Origin: Sorangium cellulosum So ce56
GTDB lineage: Bacteria; Myxococcota_A; Polyangia; Polyangiales; Polyangiaceae
Assembly: GCF_000067165.1 (NCBI RefSeq)
Contig: NC_010162.1
Coordinates: 8,997,001 to 9,061,000 of the forward strand
Length of the DNA stretch: 64,000 bases
Direction: 5' to 3'
Shown here: positions 53,169 through 61,858 of the stretch, in pieces
Layout of the letters: each line of letters starts with the position of its first letter
How positions within the stretch are numbered: position 1 is the first letter of the stretch
Made by a program: the position numbers and the translations under genes
Notes under the pieces: generated by a model
The model's database searches: none
What the model was told of the DNA's origin: nothing
What the model saw: the letters and a program-made list of their open reading frames with translations, nothing else

Positions 53169-53605
53169 AGCTCGTAGTGCGAACGCCGCATTCCGAGCGC
53201 GACGTACGTCGACTGCGCTCGCGCGTTCGCGGTCTCCACGTACAGGCGGATACCGCATACGTCCCCCGCGTCCGCCGCCATCTCGTGGACTCGCCGATAC
53301 AGCGCCCGGAAGACCCCGCTGCGCCGCTGCGCGGGGGTCACATAGACGGACTGGATCCACCAGAAAGTACCGTTTCTCCAGTCACTCCATTCGTAGGTGA
53401 TCATCAGCTGCCCGGCCATCTCGGACGCGTGCTCGGCCACCAGATAGAACCCTTTGGCGGCATCCGCGATCAGCGCGGCGGCGCCGCGGAGGGTGGTGGC
53501 GGCATCCAGCACCTTGCCCTCCGTCTCGAGCGCCATCGCCCGGTTGTTCGCCGCGATCAGCGCGGCGTCGGTGGGCGCCGCCCGGCGGATCACGAGCGCT
53601 GTCAC
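53135..53605 (-). CDS. GNAT family N-acetyltransferase
   Basis: The 156-residue protein starts at a GTG with GGGAGGT seven bases upstream. It shows the GNAT order: N-terminal LVIRRAAPTDAALIAANN, strand AGQLMITYEWSDW, then WWIQSVYVTPAQRRSGVFRAL (the acetyl-CoA-binding loop with R-R-S-G) and the C-terminal ETANARAQSTYVALGM with YELYELDL. It transfers an acyl group from CoA to an unknown amine. A longer reading frame upstream has no support. It overlaps the convergent small helical protein gene by 34 bases. Confidence 0.92.
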   Translation of the reverse strand: MTALVIRRAAPTDAALIAANNRAMALETEGKVLDAATTLRGAAALIADAAKGFYLVAEHASEMAGQLMITYEWSDWRNGTFWWIQSVYVTPAQRRSGVFRALYRRVHEMAADAGDVCGIRLYVETANARAQSTYVALGMRRSHYELYELDLAFGSS

Positions 53606-53980
53606 GAGGCGACCTCCCGGCGGGCGTCGCAGGGACGTTCTCCGGCCGTACGGCCGGAAAGCGCGGAAGCGCGGCATCGGATCGACATGGTCGACCCCAT
53701 ACCGCGGGCAGCACGGCTGCTCAATGACGACGCGCACCACGCGCACCACGCGCGGCGCATCGATCCAGCGACGAGCGCGCGGCCGGTGACGACCGGTCGC
53801 GAAGGAGTCGCCGCGGCGCGTTATGTTTCGAGGAGCGATCCTCGACGAGCGCGCCCGGCGCTCGGCGCGTGGTCCATGGCTCCGCCGCGCCGGCTGCCTC
53901 TTGCGCCGGTTGGCGGAGGTTGTGCTCCTCGCCCGATCGCGCATACCCTCCGGGCGCCGAAGCCTCCCGGAGGGTGACCC
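53606..53980. other. Intergenic region between divergent genes
   Basis: This 375-base gap separates the GNAT gene from the acyltransferase gene. It contains about two and a half copies of ACGCGCACC at 53730-53753 and, at its right end, the hairpin at 53945-53975. No gene is seen. Confidence 0.5.
53945..53975 (+). promoter_or_regulatory. Hairpin covering the Shine-Dalgarno of the acyltransferase gene
   Basis: ACCCTCCGGG (53945-53954) and CCCGGAGGGT (53966-53975) form a perfect 10-bp stem with an 11-base loop. The 3' arm contains GGAGGG, the only plausible ribosome site for the TTG start at 53981. In the folded state the site is buried, so translation should depend on opening the stem by a factor, ligand, temperature or upstream ribosome. 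Confidence 0.6.
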
Positions 53981-54844
53981 TTGACACTGCTCGTCAGCGA
54001 CTCGATTGCCCAGCGCGTCCAGCGGCTGGAGATCCCTTTCAACAGCTTCGGGGTCGATCCTTACGGCATCTCCCAGAAGCACCTGGGTCTCTTCTTCTCC
54101 CTCCTGGACTTCTTTTATCATCATTACTTCTCGGTGGGCGTGACGGGCCTGGAGAACGTCCCCGCGCGCGGCCGGGCGATGCTCGTCGGCAATCACTGCG
54201 GGGGAGTCGCCATCGACGGGGCGATGGTGGTCGCGTCGATGTTCTTCGCGATGGATCCTCCGCGTCTGGCCGAGGGGATGGCGGAGAAGTTCATCAATCG
54301 CCTCCCCTTCACCTCGCTCTGGTCGAGCCGCACGGGGCAGTTCACCGGCCTCCCCGAGCACGCGAGCCGCCTCCTCGAGGACGAGCGGCTGCTCATGGTG
54401 TTCCCCGAGGGGGCGCGCGGCACCGCCAAGCTCTACAGCGAGCGCAACTCGCTCGTGCACTTCGGATCGGGGTTCGTCCGGCTCGCGATGAAGACGAGGA
54501 CGCCCGTCATCCCCTTCGGCTTCGTCGGCGGCGGCGAGGCGGTGCCGACCATCGCCAACTCGTACACGATCGGCCGGCTGTTCGGCGTGCCGTACATCCC
54601 GATCACCCCGTACCTCGTCCCGGCGCCGCTGCCGGTCCAGCTGGAGATCACGTACGGCGAGCCGATGACGTTCGCCGGGACCGGCGCCGAGGAAGACGAG
54701 GTGATCCTCGGCCACGTCGAGCAGGTGAAGGCGAGGATCGCCGAGCTCATCGAGGCCGGGCGAAAGCGGCGCCGCGGGAAGCTCTCGCTGGACTGGCGCG
54801 GCGCCACGCCGCCCAGGCCCGCCTCATCGAAGGAGCACGCATGA
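53981..54844 (+). CDS. PlsC-type 1-acyl-glycerol acyltransferase
   Basis: The 287-residue protein begins at a TTG, the only start placed correctly after GGAGGGTG. The acyltransferase motifs are GNHCGGVAIDG, with His72 and Asp79 (an HX6D spacing seen in one branch of the family rather than HX4D), and FPEGARGT at residues 141-148. VIPFGFVGGGE follows. These enzymes move an acyl chain from acyl-CoA or acyl-ACP to a glycerolipid, or sometimes another alcohol. A hydrophobic stretch (LGLFFSLLDFFYHHYF) near residues 35-50 probably docks it on the membrane. Its stop overlaps the next start (ATGA), so it is coupled to the epimerase-like gene. Confidence 0.9.
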   Translation: MTLLVSDSIAQRVQRLEIPFNSFGVDPYGISQKHLGLFFSLLDFFYHHYFSVGVTGLENVPARGRAMLVGNHCGGVAIDGAMVVASMFFAMDPPRLAEGMAEKFINRLPFTSLWSSRTGQFTGLPEHASRLLEDERLLMVFPEGARGTAKLYSERNSLVHFGSGFVRLAMKTRTPVIPFGFVGGGEAVPTIANSYTIGRLFGVPYIPITPYLVPAPLPVQLEITYGEPMTFAGTGAEEDEVILGHVEQVKARIAELIEAGRKRRRGKLSLDWRGATPPRPASSKEHA

Positions 54845-55776
54845 GGGTCCTCATCCCAGGGATCACCGGCCAGCTGGGCCGCATGGTCGCGACCCGCCTC
54901 CTCGAGGAGGGGCACGAGGTGATCGGCATCGACCGGCGGCCGTGGCCGGCCGCCCCGGCCGGCATCGAGATGCACAACGTGGATCTGCAGAAGCGCGCCG
55001 CGGAGGACGTGTTCCGCAAGAGCCGGCCCCAGGCCGTCATCCACATGGCGACCGTGACGCACCTCGTGGAGCAGACGGAGGAGCGGTATCGGATCAACCT
55101 CGGCGGCACGCGCGTCGTCTTCGACAACAGCCGCGCCTGCGGGGTCGAACACGTGATCTTCGTCGGCCGACACACCTACTACGGCGCCGGACCCGAGTCG
55201 CCGCTCTACCACACGGAGGAGGATCCTCCGATGGCGGTGTCCACCTTCCCCGAGCTCGCCGACCTCGTCGCGGCCGATCTCTACGCCTGCACGGCGCTCT
55301 GGCGCGCTCCCGAGCTCTGCACGACCGTCCTCCGCATGTGCTACACGCTCGGCCCGACAGGCCACGGCACGCTGGCGAGCTTCCTCCGCGGCCCCCGCGT
55401 CCCGTACGTGCTCGGGTTCGACCCGCTGTTCCAGTTCATGCACGAGCAGGACGTCGTGACCGCCATCTGCCTCGCCCTCGAGAAGCGCATCCGCGGCGTC
55501 TACAACGTCTCTGGCCCGCAGCCTGTGCCCCTGTCGCTCATCATCCGCGCGGCGGGCCGGGTGGCGGTGCCCCTCCCCGAGTTCGTGCTGCGCAACGCGT
55601 TCGGCCGCTTCGGCCTGCCGAAGCTCCCTCGCGCGGCGCTGACCCACATCAAGTACCCCGTCGTCGTGGACGGGGCCGCGTTCCGCGCCGCGACCGGGTT
55701 CAAGCACGCCATCGACGAAGCCCAGGCCATCCGCGAGTACCGCGACGCCCACCCGGTCCCGGCGAGCCGCCCCTGA
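54841..55776 (+). CDS. NAD-dependent epimerase/dehydratase-like protein (extended SDR)
   Basis: The 311-residue protein has the Rossmann signature GITGQLG (Gly7, Gly10, Gly13) and the NAD-ribose acid in VIGIDRRP, plus IHMATVTHLVEQTEERYRIN typical of extended short-chain dehydrogenases. VYNVSGPQPVPLS near the end is also family-like. The usual YxxxK catalytic pair is not evident where expected (LVAADLYACTALW lacks the Lys), so it may be a binding protein or use altered chemistry. It is translationally coupled to the upstream acyltransferase, suggesting a shared lipid or lipid-linked sugar pathway; that is inference. Confidence 0.85.
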   Translation: MRVLIPGITGQLGRMVATRLLEEGHEVIGIDRRPWPAAPAGIEMHNVDLQKRAAEDVFRKSRPQAVIHMATVTHLVEQTEERYRINLGGTRVVFDNSRACGVEHVIFVGRHTYYGAGPESPLYHTEEDPPMAVSTFPELADLVAADLYACTALWRAPELCTTVLRMCYTLGPTGHGTLASFLRGPRVPYVLGFDPLFQFMHEQDVVTAICLALEKRIRGVYNVSGPQPVPLSLIIRAAGRVAVPLPEFVLRNAFGRFGLPKLPRAALTHIKYPVVVDGAAFRAATGFKHAIDEAQAIREYRDAHPVPASRP

Positions 55777-55812
55777 GCCGGTGACAAGGTATCATGAGAT
55801 AAGGAGGTCCCG

Positions 55813-57378
55813 ATGTTGTCCGAGAAGGTCAAGCAGTTCGCGCCGGCCAGGCTCACCGCGGACATCGACGATCTGCCCGAGCCGGAGAGGAGAGCGCTCG
55901 GCAAGCTCATCGAGGCTTCGCGGCAGCTCGACCCCGTGTTCGATCGGCAGGCCTACGCCGGGAACCCGGAGCTCCGCGAGGAGCTCGTCGCGGACGGCAC
56001 CCCGGAGGGGCGGGACAGGCTCGCCTACTTCGACATCATGCGCGGCCCGTGGGACAGGCAGGATCACCACCGCCCCTTCGCCATCGACAGGCCCCATCCG
56101 CCTGGCGCCGGCTTCTACCCGGAGGATCTCTCGGCCGACGAGCTCAACGCGTGGATCGAGCAGCACCCGGGCGACAAGGAGGCCTTCGAGAGCCTGTTCA
56201 CGCTCATCCGCCGGGACCAGGGGCGGCTCGTCGCCGTGCCGTACAGCCAGGCCTACGCCGCGTGGCTCGGCCCCGCCGGCGCGCTCCTCGAGGAGGCCGC
56301 GGCGCTCACCGCGAGCGAGAGCCTAAGGCGGTTCCTGAGGTCCCGGGCCGCCGCGTTCCGCTCCGACGACTACTATGCATCCGACAAGGACTGGATGGAT
56401 CTCGACAGCCGCGTCGAGGCGACCATCGGCCCTTACGAGACCTACGAGGACGAGCTCCTCGGCCTCAAGGCCTCGTTCGAGTCGTTCGTCACGGTGAGCG
56501 ACCCCGACGCTTCCCGGAAGCTCTCGAAGTACAAGGAGCTCCTCCCGGAGATGGAGCGCAACCTGCCTGTCCCCGAGGACGTGAAGACCGCGCGGGGCGG
56601 CGAGAGCCCCATCCAGGTCGTCGACCTCGTGTTCAGCGCCGGCGACGCCCGCAAATCGGTCCAGACGATCGCGTTCAACCTGCCGAACGACGAGCGCGTC
56701 CGCGCCGAGAAGGGGGCCAAGAAGGTCCTGCTCCGCAACGTCATCGAGACGAAGTTCGAGCTGATCATGCGCCCTATCGCCGAGCGCATCCTCGACCCGG
56801 CGCAGCTCGAACACCTGTCCTCCGACGCGTTCTTCAACGAGACGCTCTTCCACGAGCTCTCGCACAGCCTCGGCCCTGCGTTCACGACCGCGAGCGGGCA
56901 GCGGGTCGAGGTGCGGATCGCGCTCGGCCCGACGTACTCCGCGCTGGAGGAGGCCAAGGCCGACGTGATGGGCGCTTACAACGTCCTCTTCATGATCCAG
57001 CGAGGCCACTTCGCGGCCGATTTCAGGGAAAAGCTCCTCATCTCCTATTTCGCAGGGCTCTTCAGGAGCACCCGATTCGGCGTGGCCGAGGCGCACGGCA
57101 AGGGGGCCGCGCTCCAGATCAACCGGTTCCTCGAGGAGCGCGCCGCCCGCTTCGACCCGGCGACACGGCGCTTCACCGTCGACGCCGAGGAGCTCGAGGC
57201 CGCCATCACCCGCCTCGTCCGCGATCTCTGCATGGTGCAGCACCGCGGCGACAGGCAGGCCGCCGGCGAGCTCCTCGCCAGATACGGAGAGGTCTCGGCG
57301 CCGATGCAGCACGCGCTCGGCGGCCTCGAGGGTATCCCGATCGACATCCGGCCGATCTACCCGCTCGCCGGCGAGTGA
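55813..57378 (+). CDS. M49-type (dipeptidyl peptidase III-like) metallopeptidase
   Basis: The 521-residue protein has a perfect AAGGAGGT ribosome site (55801-55808). The zinc site reads H347ELSH351, with the third ligand expected in EEAKAD (Glu379/Glu380). Classic DPP III enzymes have HExxGH and EECRAE; the shorter HExxH form is known in some bacterial M49 members. Supporting features are YFDIMRGPWDRQDHHRPF and YASDKDWMDLDS. There is no signal peptide, so it works in the cytosol, probably removing dipeptides from oligopeptides. It follows the epimerase-like gene by 36 bp on the same strand. Confidence 0.87.
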   Translation: MLSEKVKQFAPARLTADIDDLPEPERRALGKLIEASRQLDPVFDRQAYAGNPELREELVADGTPEGRDRLAYFDIMRGPWDRQDHHRPFAIDRPHPPGAGFYPEDLSADELNAWIEQHPGDKEAFESLFTLIRRDQGRLVAVPYSQAYAAWLGPAGALLEEAAALTASESLRRFLRSRAAAFRSDDYYASDKDWMDLDSRVEATIGPYETYEDELLGLKASFESFVTVSDPDASRKLSKYKELLPEMERNLPVPEDVKTARGGESPIQVVDLVFSAGDARKSVQTIAFNLPNDERVRAEKGAKKVLLRNVIETKFELIMRPIAERILDPAQLEHLSSDAFFNETLFHELSHSLGPAFTTASGQRVEVRIALGPTYSALEEAKADVMGAYNVLFMIQRGHFAADFREKLLISYFAGLFRSTRFGVAEAHGKGAALQINRFLEERAARFDPATRRFTVDAEELEAAITRLVRDLCMVQHRGDRQAAGELLARYGEVSAPMQHALGGLEGIPIDIRPIYPLAGE

Positions 57379-57393
57379 GCCGCCAGCCGGCGC

Positions 57394-59088
57394 TCAGGGC
57401 CCGATCTGCACGAGGAACGCGTCGCCGGCGCCCTGGCTCGCGCCCGTGGCTGCCTCGCGATCGAGGACGCCGTCGAAGCGGCCGGTCACCCAGCCATCGC
57501 CGAGGAGATCGACGGCGACGGCGGCGCCGCGCTGCTCGCCCGAGTCGCCGAACGAGCGCAACCAGATCGGGTTGCTGGCAGGGTCGAGCTTCGCCACGAA
57601 CACGTCCGCGGCGCCCACGGCCGAGTGCGCCTCCGTGCCGATGTCCAGGTTCCCCAGGAAGGAGCCGGTGAGGAGGATGTTGCCCGCGAGATCGACCGCG
57701 ACGGAGGCGCCCTCCTGGTCGGCGTCATCGCCGAAGTCCTCGCACCACTGCAGGACGCCGTTGTCGTCCAGACGGATGAGGAAGACGTCCTTGTCTCCAT
57801 TGCTCGTGAGCAGCGACTCGCCGAGGGAGATCGCCCTCCGGAACGAGCCGGTCACGAGGATGTTGCCCGCTCCATCGATGGCCACGCCGAGCGCCTCGGC
57901 CGCGTTGGTCGCGTCGGCCGCCTTGCTCCAGACGTGATCGCCCGAGGGGTCGAGCTTCGCGATGAACAGGTTGGTCTTCGCGTCGGTGGTGAGCGGCCTC
58001 TCGCCCCCGAGATCGATCTCCCCGCTGAACCAGCCGACGACGACGATGTCGCCGTCGCCGTCGACGGCGACGCCGGTACCGGCCTGATCTCCCTGGCCGC
58101 CGAGCCGCTTGGCCCAGTCGACGTGGCCGGCGGCGTCGAGCTTGACCAGGAAGGCGTCGCTCCTGCCGTGGCTCTCCAGGGTGAACCGCTCGCCCCGGCG
58201 GCCCTCGCCGAAGTCGAGCGTGCCCGAGAACTCGCCGGTGATGAAGGCGTTCCCCGCCTGGTCCACGGCGACCGCCGCCGCGTGTTGCGTGGCGTCGTCG
58301 CCGAACCGCCGGCTGAACTGGTGCGCCCCGGTCGCGTCGAACCGCGCCACGACGACGTCGGCGCGGCGGCCGGCGCCCTCGAGCACGCCACCGCCGAAAT
58401 CGACGTCGCCGGCCGCGCTGCCCGCGAGCACCACGTCGCCCCCCGGCGCCAGCGCGACCGCCCGGGCGACGCTGTCCGCGAAGCGGCGGCCGAACCGGAA
58501 CCGACCCTCGCGCCTGGAGGCGTCGCGGGAGAACGAGACGAGGAAAGCGTCCGGCTCGCCGAGCGCGCCCAGCTCGTCCGACGGGCCCGCGCCGAGATCG
58601 GTGCTGCCCGACGCCGAGCCGACCACCACGACGGCGTCGGCGGAGGCGGCGACGCCCAGGCCCTGCTGAGCGCCGGCCCCTCCGAGCGCGACGCTGTGCA
58701 CGGGGTCGCCCGTGCACGCTCGCCCGTCGCAGTTCTCGTCCTCGGGCGTGGCGCAGCTCTCGAACGCGGGCAGCACCTGGCCGACGCAGGCGCCGACGTC
58801 CGTCCCGTCGTCATTGCACGCGGCGACGCCGGCGACGCAGAGGCCGACGCCCTGCGTGCCCTGCGGCCCCGCGTAGCAGGTCGCCTCGGTGAGCGGAACG
58901 CAGATCTCCTGAACCTCGGCGCCGCCGCCCGCCCCGCCGCCGCCGCCGCCGCCTCCCCCCTCGCCCACCGGCGCGGGATCCGCCGCGACGTCGGGGAACG
59001 GCGCGATGAAGGCGCACGCGCCGAGGCCTGCGCAGGCGAAGGCGAGCGCGGCGACGACGCCCGCTTCGGGGCGAGGTGCGCCGCTCAC
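57394..59088 (-). CDS. Exported lipoprotein with SBBP-type beta-propeller repeats
   Basis: The 564-residue protein starts at a GTG that overlaps the upstream stop (GTGA). A signal peptide with ACAGLGAC provides a lipobox-like Cys. A Gly-rich linker follows, then a Cys-rich block (CVPLTEATCYAG, CNDDG, CATPEDENCDGRAC). From residue 140 on are repeats of about 50 residues with the pattern GxxVAVDxxGNxxxTGxFxGxxDxG and DAFLVKLDAAGxxxWxxxxGG, as in SBBP/beta-propeller repeats. Such proteins are surface-exposed in myxobacteria, function unknown. It is coupled to the TPR-PEGA-like protein gene upstream. Confidence 0.85.
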   Translation of the reverse strand: MSGAPRPEAGVVAALAFACAGLGACAFIAPFPDVAADPAPVGEGGGGGGGGGAGGGAEVQEICVPLTEATCYAGPQGTQGVGLCVAGVAACNDDGTDVGACVGQVLPAFESCATPEDENCDGRACTGDPVHSVALGGAGAQQGLGVAASADAVVVVGSASGSTDLGAGPSDELGALGEPDAFLVSFSRDASRREGRFRFGRRFADSVARAVALAPGGDVVLAGSAAGDVDFGGGVLEGAGRRADVVVARFDATGAHQFSRRFGDDATQHAAAVAVDQAGNAFITGEFSGTLDFGEGRRGERFTLESHGRSDAFLVKLDAAGHVDWAKRLGGQGDQAGTGVAVDGDGDIVVVGWFSGEIDLGGERPLTTDAKTNLFIAKLDPSGDHVWSKAADATNAAEALGVAIDGAGNILVTGSFRRAISLGESLLTSNGDKDVFLIRLDDNGVLQWCEDFGDDADQEGASVAVDLAGNILLTGSFLGNLDIGTEAHSAVGAADVFVAKLDPASNPIWLRSFGDSGEQRGAAVAVDLLGDGWVTGRFDGVLDREAATGASQGAGDAFLVQIGP

Positions 59089-60197
59089 AGCGCTCCCCGC
59101 ACGGCGACCCCGGCGCCGTCCGCGCCGACCCACGGCGAGAGCGCCGTCGGGCGGGGGATGCGCGGCGCCGCGGGCGCAGGCCGCCGCCCGGCGGCGTCCG
59201 CAGGAGCGGCACGCGAGGAGGACGAGGGCCAGAAGAGGTAGGTGGCGAGGCCGCCCGCGATGACGGCGGCCCCGGTGAGCACCGTGCTCGTGACGGCGAG
59301 CGCTTGCCCGCGGTCGCGCAGCGCCTGCCGCTCGCCCAGCGAGCCCGGGGCAGGGTTCTCGTTCTTCTTCAGGAAGCTGTGCCGCACGTCGTACGCCATG
59401 GCGCCCGTGACCACGGCGCCGGCGGCGAGCGCGGCCGCCGTCCCCACGACGACCACCGGCGAGATGCGCGGGCCGGGCGCGGGCGCGCTGGGCAGCGCCT
59501 GGCGCGCGGGCGCGCGCGACAGCGGGACCGCGAGCGAGCGCTTGCGGCCGAGCTCGGCCCGCAGCTCGACGACCGCGCCCGTCTCGGCCTGCACCGTCGC
59601 CTCGAACCGCGCCGCATAGTTCTCGGCCGCCACCACGACCCGCCGCGCCCCGGGGCTCACGAGGATGGCCGCGCCGACGAGCGCGGCGTGGATCGGCTCA
59701 CCATCGATCTCGACGCGCACGCCGGTCGCGTCCTCGGGCAGCTGCAGGACGAGCTGCGACGTCTTCACGCGAAGCTTCTCCAGTCGTGCGCGCGACTCCC
59801 TGGCCAGCGCGATCTCGTTCCGCGCGGTCGCGCCGGACGCAGCGAGCTCAAATGCGTTGAGCGCCTCGACGACGTGGCCGAGCGCCTCGTGACAGACGCC
59901 GAGGTGATACCAGAGCGGCGGGGAAACGACGATCTTGCTGATGCGCTCGTACGTCTCCAGCGCCTCTGCCCACCGGCCGCTGTCCTCCGCGGCGAGGCCG
60001 AGCGCGAAGAGGCGCCGCGCGGACGCGAGCTCCGCGGCGCTCGGCTTGTGGGGCGCAGCGACAGCCGCAGTGTCGCTCGCGACCGCGGCCGGCGGCGCGC
60101 GGCCGGCGTCCTCCGGGGAAGGCTCGGCGAACGCAGCCGGACCGACGCCGACCAGGGCGAAGAATACCACTCCGCCGATGGTGATCCGATGCTTCAC
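59085..60197 (-). CDS. Exported TPR protein with PEGA-like domain and membrane segments
   Basis: The 370-residue protein begins at a GTG with GGAAGGAGG upstream. It has a signal peptide (IGGVVFFALVGVGPAAFAE). Residues 55-145 hold TPR-like helices (ARRLFALGLAAEDSGRWAEALETYERI, LWYHLGVCHEALGHVVEAL). Residues 150-215 are beta-rich, ending a PEGA-like segment (GVRVEIDGEPIHAALVGAAILVSPG, RRVVVAAENYA). Two hydrophobic helices follow near 245-265 and 300-320. This architecture is common in Sorangium envelope proteins. It is coupled by a GTGA overlap to the beta-propeller lipoprotein gene, so the two may form one complex. Confidence 0.82.
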   Translation of the reverse strand: MKHRITIGGVVFFALVGVGPAAFAEPSPEDAGRAPPAAVASDTAAVAAPHKPSAAELASARRLFALGLAAEDSGRWAEALETYERISKIVVSPPLWYHLGVCHEALGHVVEALNAFELAASGATARNEIALARESRARLEKLRVKTSQLVLQLPEDATGVRVEIDGEPIHAALVGAAILVSPGARRVVVAAENYAARFEATVQAETGAVVELRAELGRKRSLAVPLSRAPARQALPSAPAPGPRISPVVVVGTAAALAAGAVVTGAMAYDVRHSFLKKNENPAPGSLGERQALRDRGQALAVTSTVLTGAAVIAGGLATYLFWPSSSSRAAPADAAGRRPAPAAPRIPRPTALSPWVGADGAGVAVRGAL

Positions 60198-60357
60198 CCA
60201 CGCCTCCTTCCATCACCAAGCGATAGAGGCAGTCTAACCGTACTCACGCCGACCGATCCTCGACAACTGGAAAATTGTTTGAGATTGGCGTCCGATCCTG
60301 GAACGCTCTTGCACGACCCGCCTGGAACGCTCTCCCACTGTCGGTGAGAGCTTCAGC

Positions 60358-61767
60358 ATGGTCGGACTCACGACGACACAGGAGTCGCAGGTACGAGCTG
60401 TGATAGCGCCCGTCGATCTTGTGCCAGGCCAGCTTCTCGGCCGCTATGAGCTGCTGATCGCCATCGCGCAGGGCGGAATGGGGACCGTGTGGGCGGCCCG
60501 AGAGCGCGGCGGAGCGGCGGGCGACAAGATCGTGGCAGTCAAGACGATGCTGCCGGCGCTCTCCAGCGATCCGCGCTGCAAGCGCATGTTCCTCACGGAG
60601 TCGCGCATCGCCTCCCGGATCAAGCACCCCAATGTGTGCGCGATCCTGGATCAAGGTGAGCAGAGCGGGGTGCTCTACTTCGTGATGGAGTGGATCGACG
60701 GCGACGCGCTCGTGGCGCTGCTCGGCGGCAGCACCCGCAAGCAGGGCAGCCCGCTCCCCCTGCCCGTCGCGGTGAGGATCGCGATCGAGGCGGCGCGCGG
60801 GCTGCATGCGGCCCACGAGCTACGGGACGACGGCGGCGCGCTGGTCGGGCTCGTTCACCGGGACGTCTCGCCGCACAACATCCTGATCACGCGGGACGGC
60901 TCGGTCAAAATCGCCGATTTCGGCGTGGCCAAGGCCATGGCGCAGGTGGACAACCCGACGACCAACACCGGGCACATGAAGGGCAAGATCCTCTTCATGG
61001 CGCCCGAGCAGGTCTATAGCGAGCAGCTGGACCGGCGGTCCGACGTCTTCGCGCTCGGGATCGTGCTCTATCAGCTGACGACGGGCACGCACCCGTTCGC
61101 CGCCAGCCACGACCTCGCGACGATGGCGCGCATCGCGCGGCCCGAGCCGGTCGATCCGCCGGGCCCCCTCGTCCCCGGGTACCCCCCCGCGCTCGAGGCG
61201 GCGGTGATGCGCGCGCTGGCCAAGGATCCGGCCGAGCGCTTCGCGACGATGGCCGAGCTCGCGGACGCGCTCGAGGAAGTGGACGCCGCCCTCGGCAGCC
61301 GCCCTGGCGAGGTCACGGGGTACATCCGCAACGCGCTCGCCGCGCGCGCCTCGCGTCGCGCGGCGCTGATCAAGGACGCCTTGCGCGCCGCGGAGGGCAG
61401 GGCGCGGGGGCGCGCCCCCGCGCGCCTGGACCCGCGCCGCCGCGCCCGGACGATCGCCACCGCGGCGGCGCTCGTCGCCTCGGGCGCGCTGCTCGGGGCA
61501 GCGACGCTCCTGTGGATCGGCCTCGGGGAGGGCCCCGGCGCGCCGCCCGTGGCGGTGCCCGCGGCGCCGGCCGTCACGGTGGAGCCGCGCCCGGGGGTCG
61601 CCACCGCCGAGCCGCGCGCCCCGGAGCCCGCGCGCGTGTCAGAGCCGGCCCCGTCGACCGCGCCCGCGGCACCGCCGTCCTCCACCCCCGCCGCGAGCGC
61701 GAGCCCGCCTCGCTCCCGATCGCCTGCCGAGACCGGGCGCGCCAAGTTCCGCGAGCCCGGCTTCTAG
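60358..61767 (+). CDS. Transmembrane Ser/Thr protein kinase
   Basis: The 469-residue protein has a complete kinase domain (residues 29-300): Gly loop IAQGGMGTVWAA, Lys62 in VAVKTM, HRDVSPHN (His167-Asp169), ADFGVAKAM and LFMAPEQV. After the kinase a basic stretch (RASRRAALIKDALRAAEGRARGRA) precedes a single membrane helix (IATAAALVASGALLGAATLLWIGL cut at residues 362-385) and a short Pro/Ala-rich tail. The tail is too short for a sensor domain. The ATG at 60358 lies 160 bp from the divergent TPR-PEGA-like gene. The downstream MoxR gene starts 91 bp later on the same strand. Confidence 0.93.
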   Translation: MVGLTTTQESQVRAVIAPVDLVPGQLLGRYELLIAIAQGGMGTVWAARERGGAAGDKIVAVKTMLPALSSDPRCKRMFLTESRIASRIKHPNVCAILDQGEQSGVLYFVMEWIDGDALVALLGGSTRKQGSPLPLPVAVRIAIEAARGLHAAHELRDDGGALVGLVHRDVSPHNILITRDGSVKIADFGVAKAMAQVDNPTTNTGHMKGKILFMAPEQVYSEQLDRRSDVFALGIVLYQLTTGTHPFAASHDLATMARIARPEPVDPPGPLVPGYPPALEAAVMRALAKDPAERFATMAELADALEEVDAALGSRPGEVTGYIRNALAARASRRAALIKDALRAAEGRARGRAPARLDPRRRARTIATAAALVASGALLGAATLLWIGLGEGPGAPPVAVPAAPAVTVEPRPGVATAEPRAPEPARVSEPAPSTAPAAPPSSTPAASASPPRSRSPAETGRAKFREPGF

Positions 61768-61858
61768 CGCGCGCCGCGGCCCCGCCTCGCGCCGAGGAAT
61801 ATTCGATCGGCGCCGGTTGTCCTCGGGCGGCCGGGCTTGCTATGAGCTCCCACCCGTT

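Noticed and set aside
60298..60314. Sigma-54-like CTGGAACGCTCTTGCA upstream of the second kinase
   Set aside because: The gap between GG and GC is nine bases, not ten, and a one-base deletion abolishes sigma-54 promoters. The partial duplicate at 60321 lacks the -12 element.
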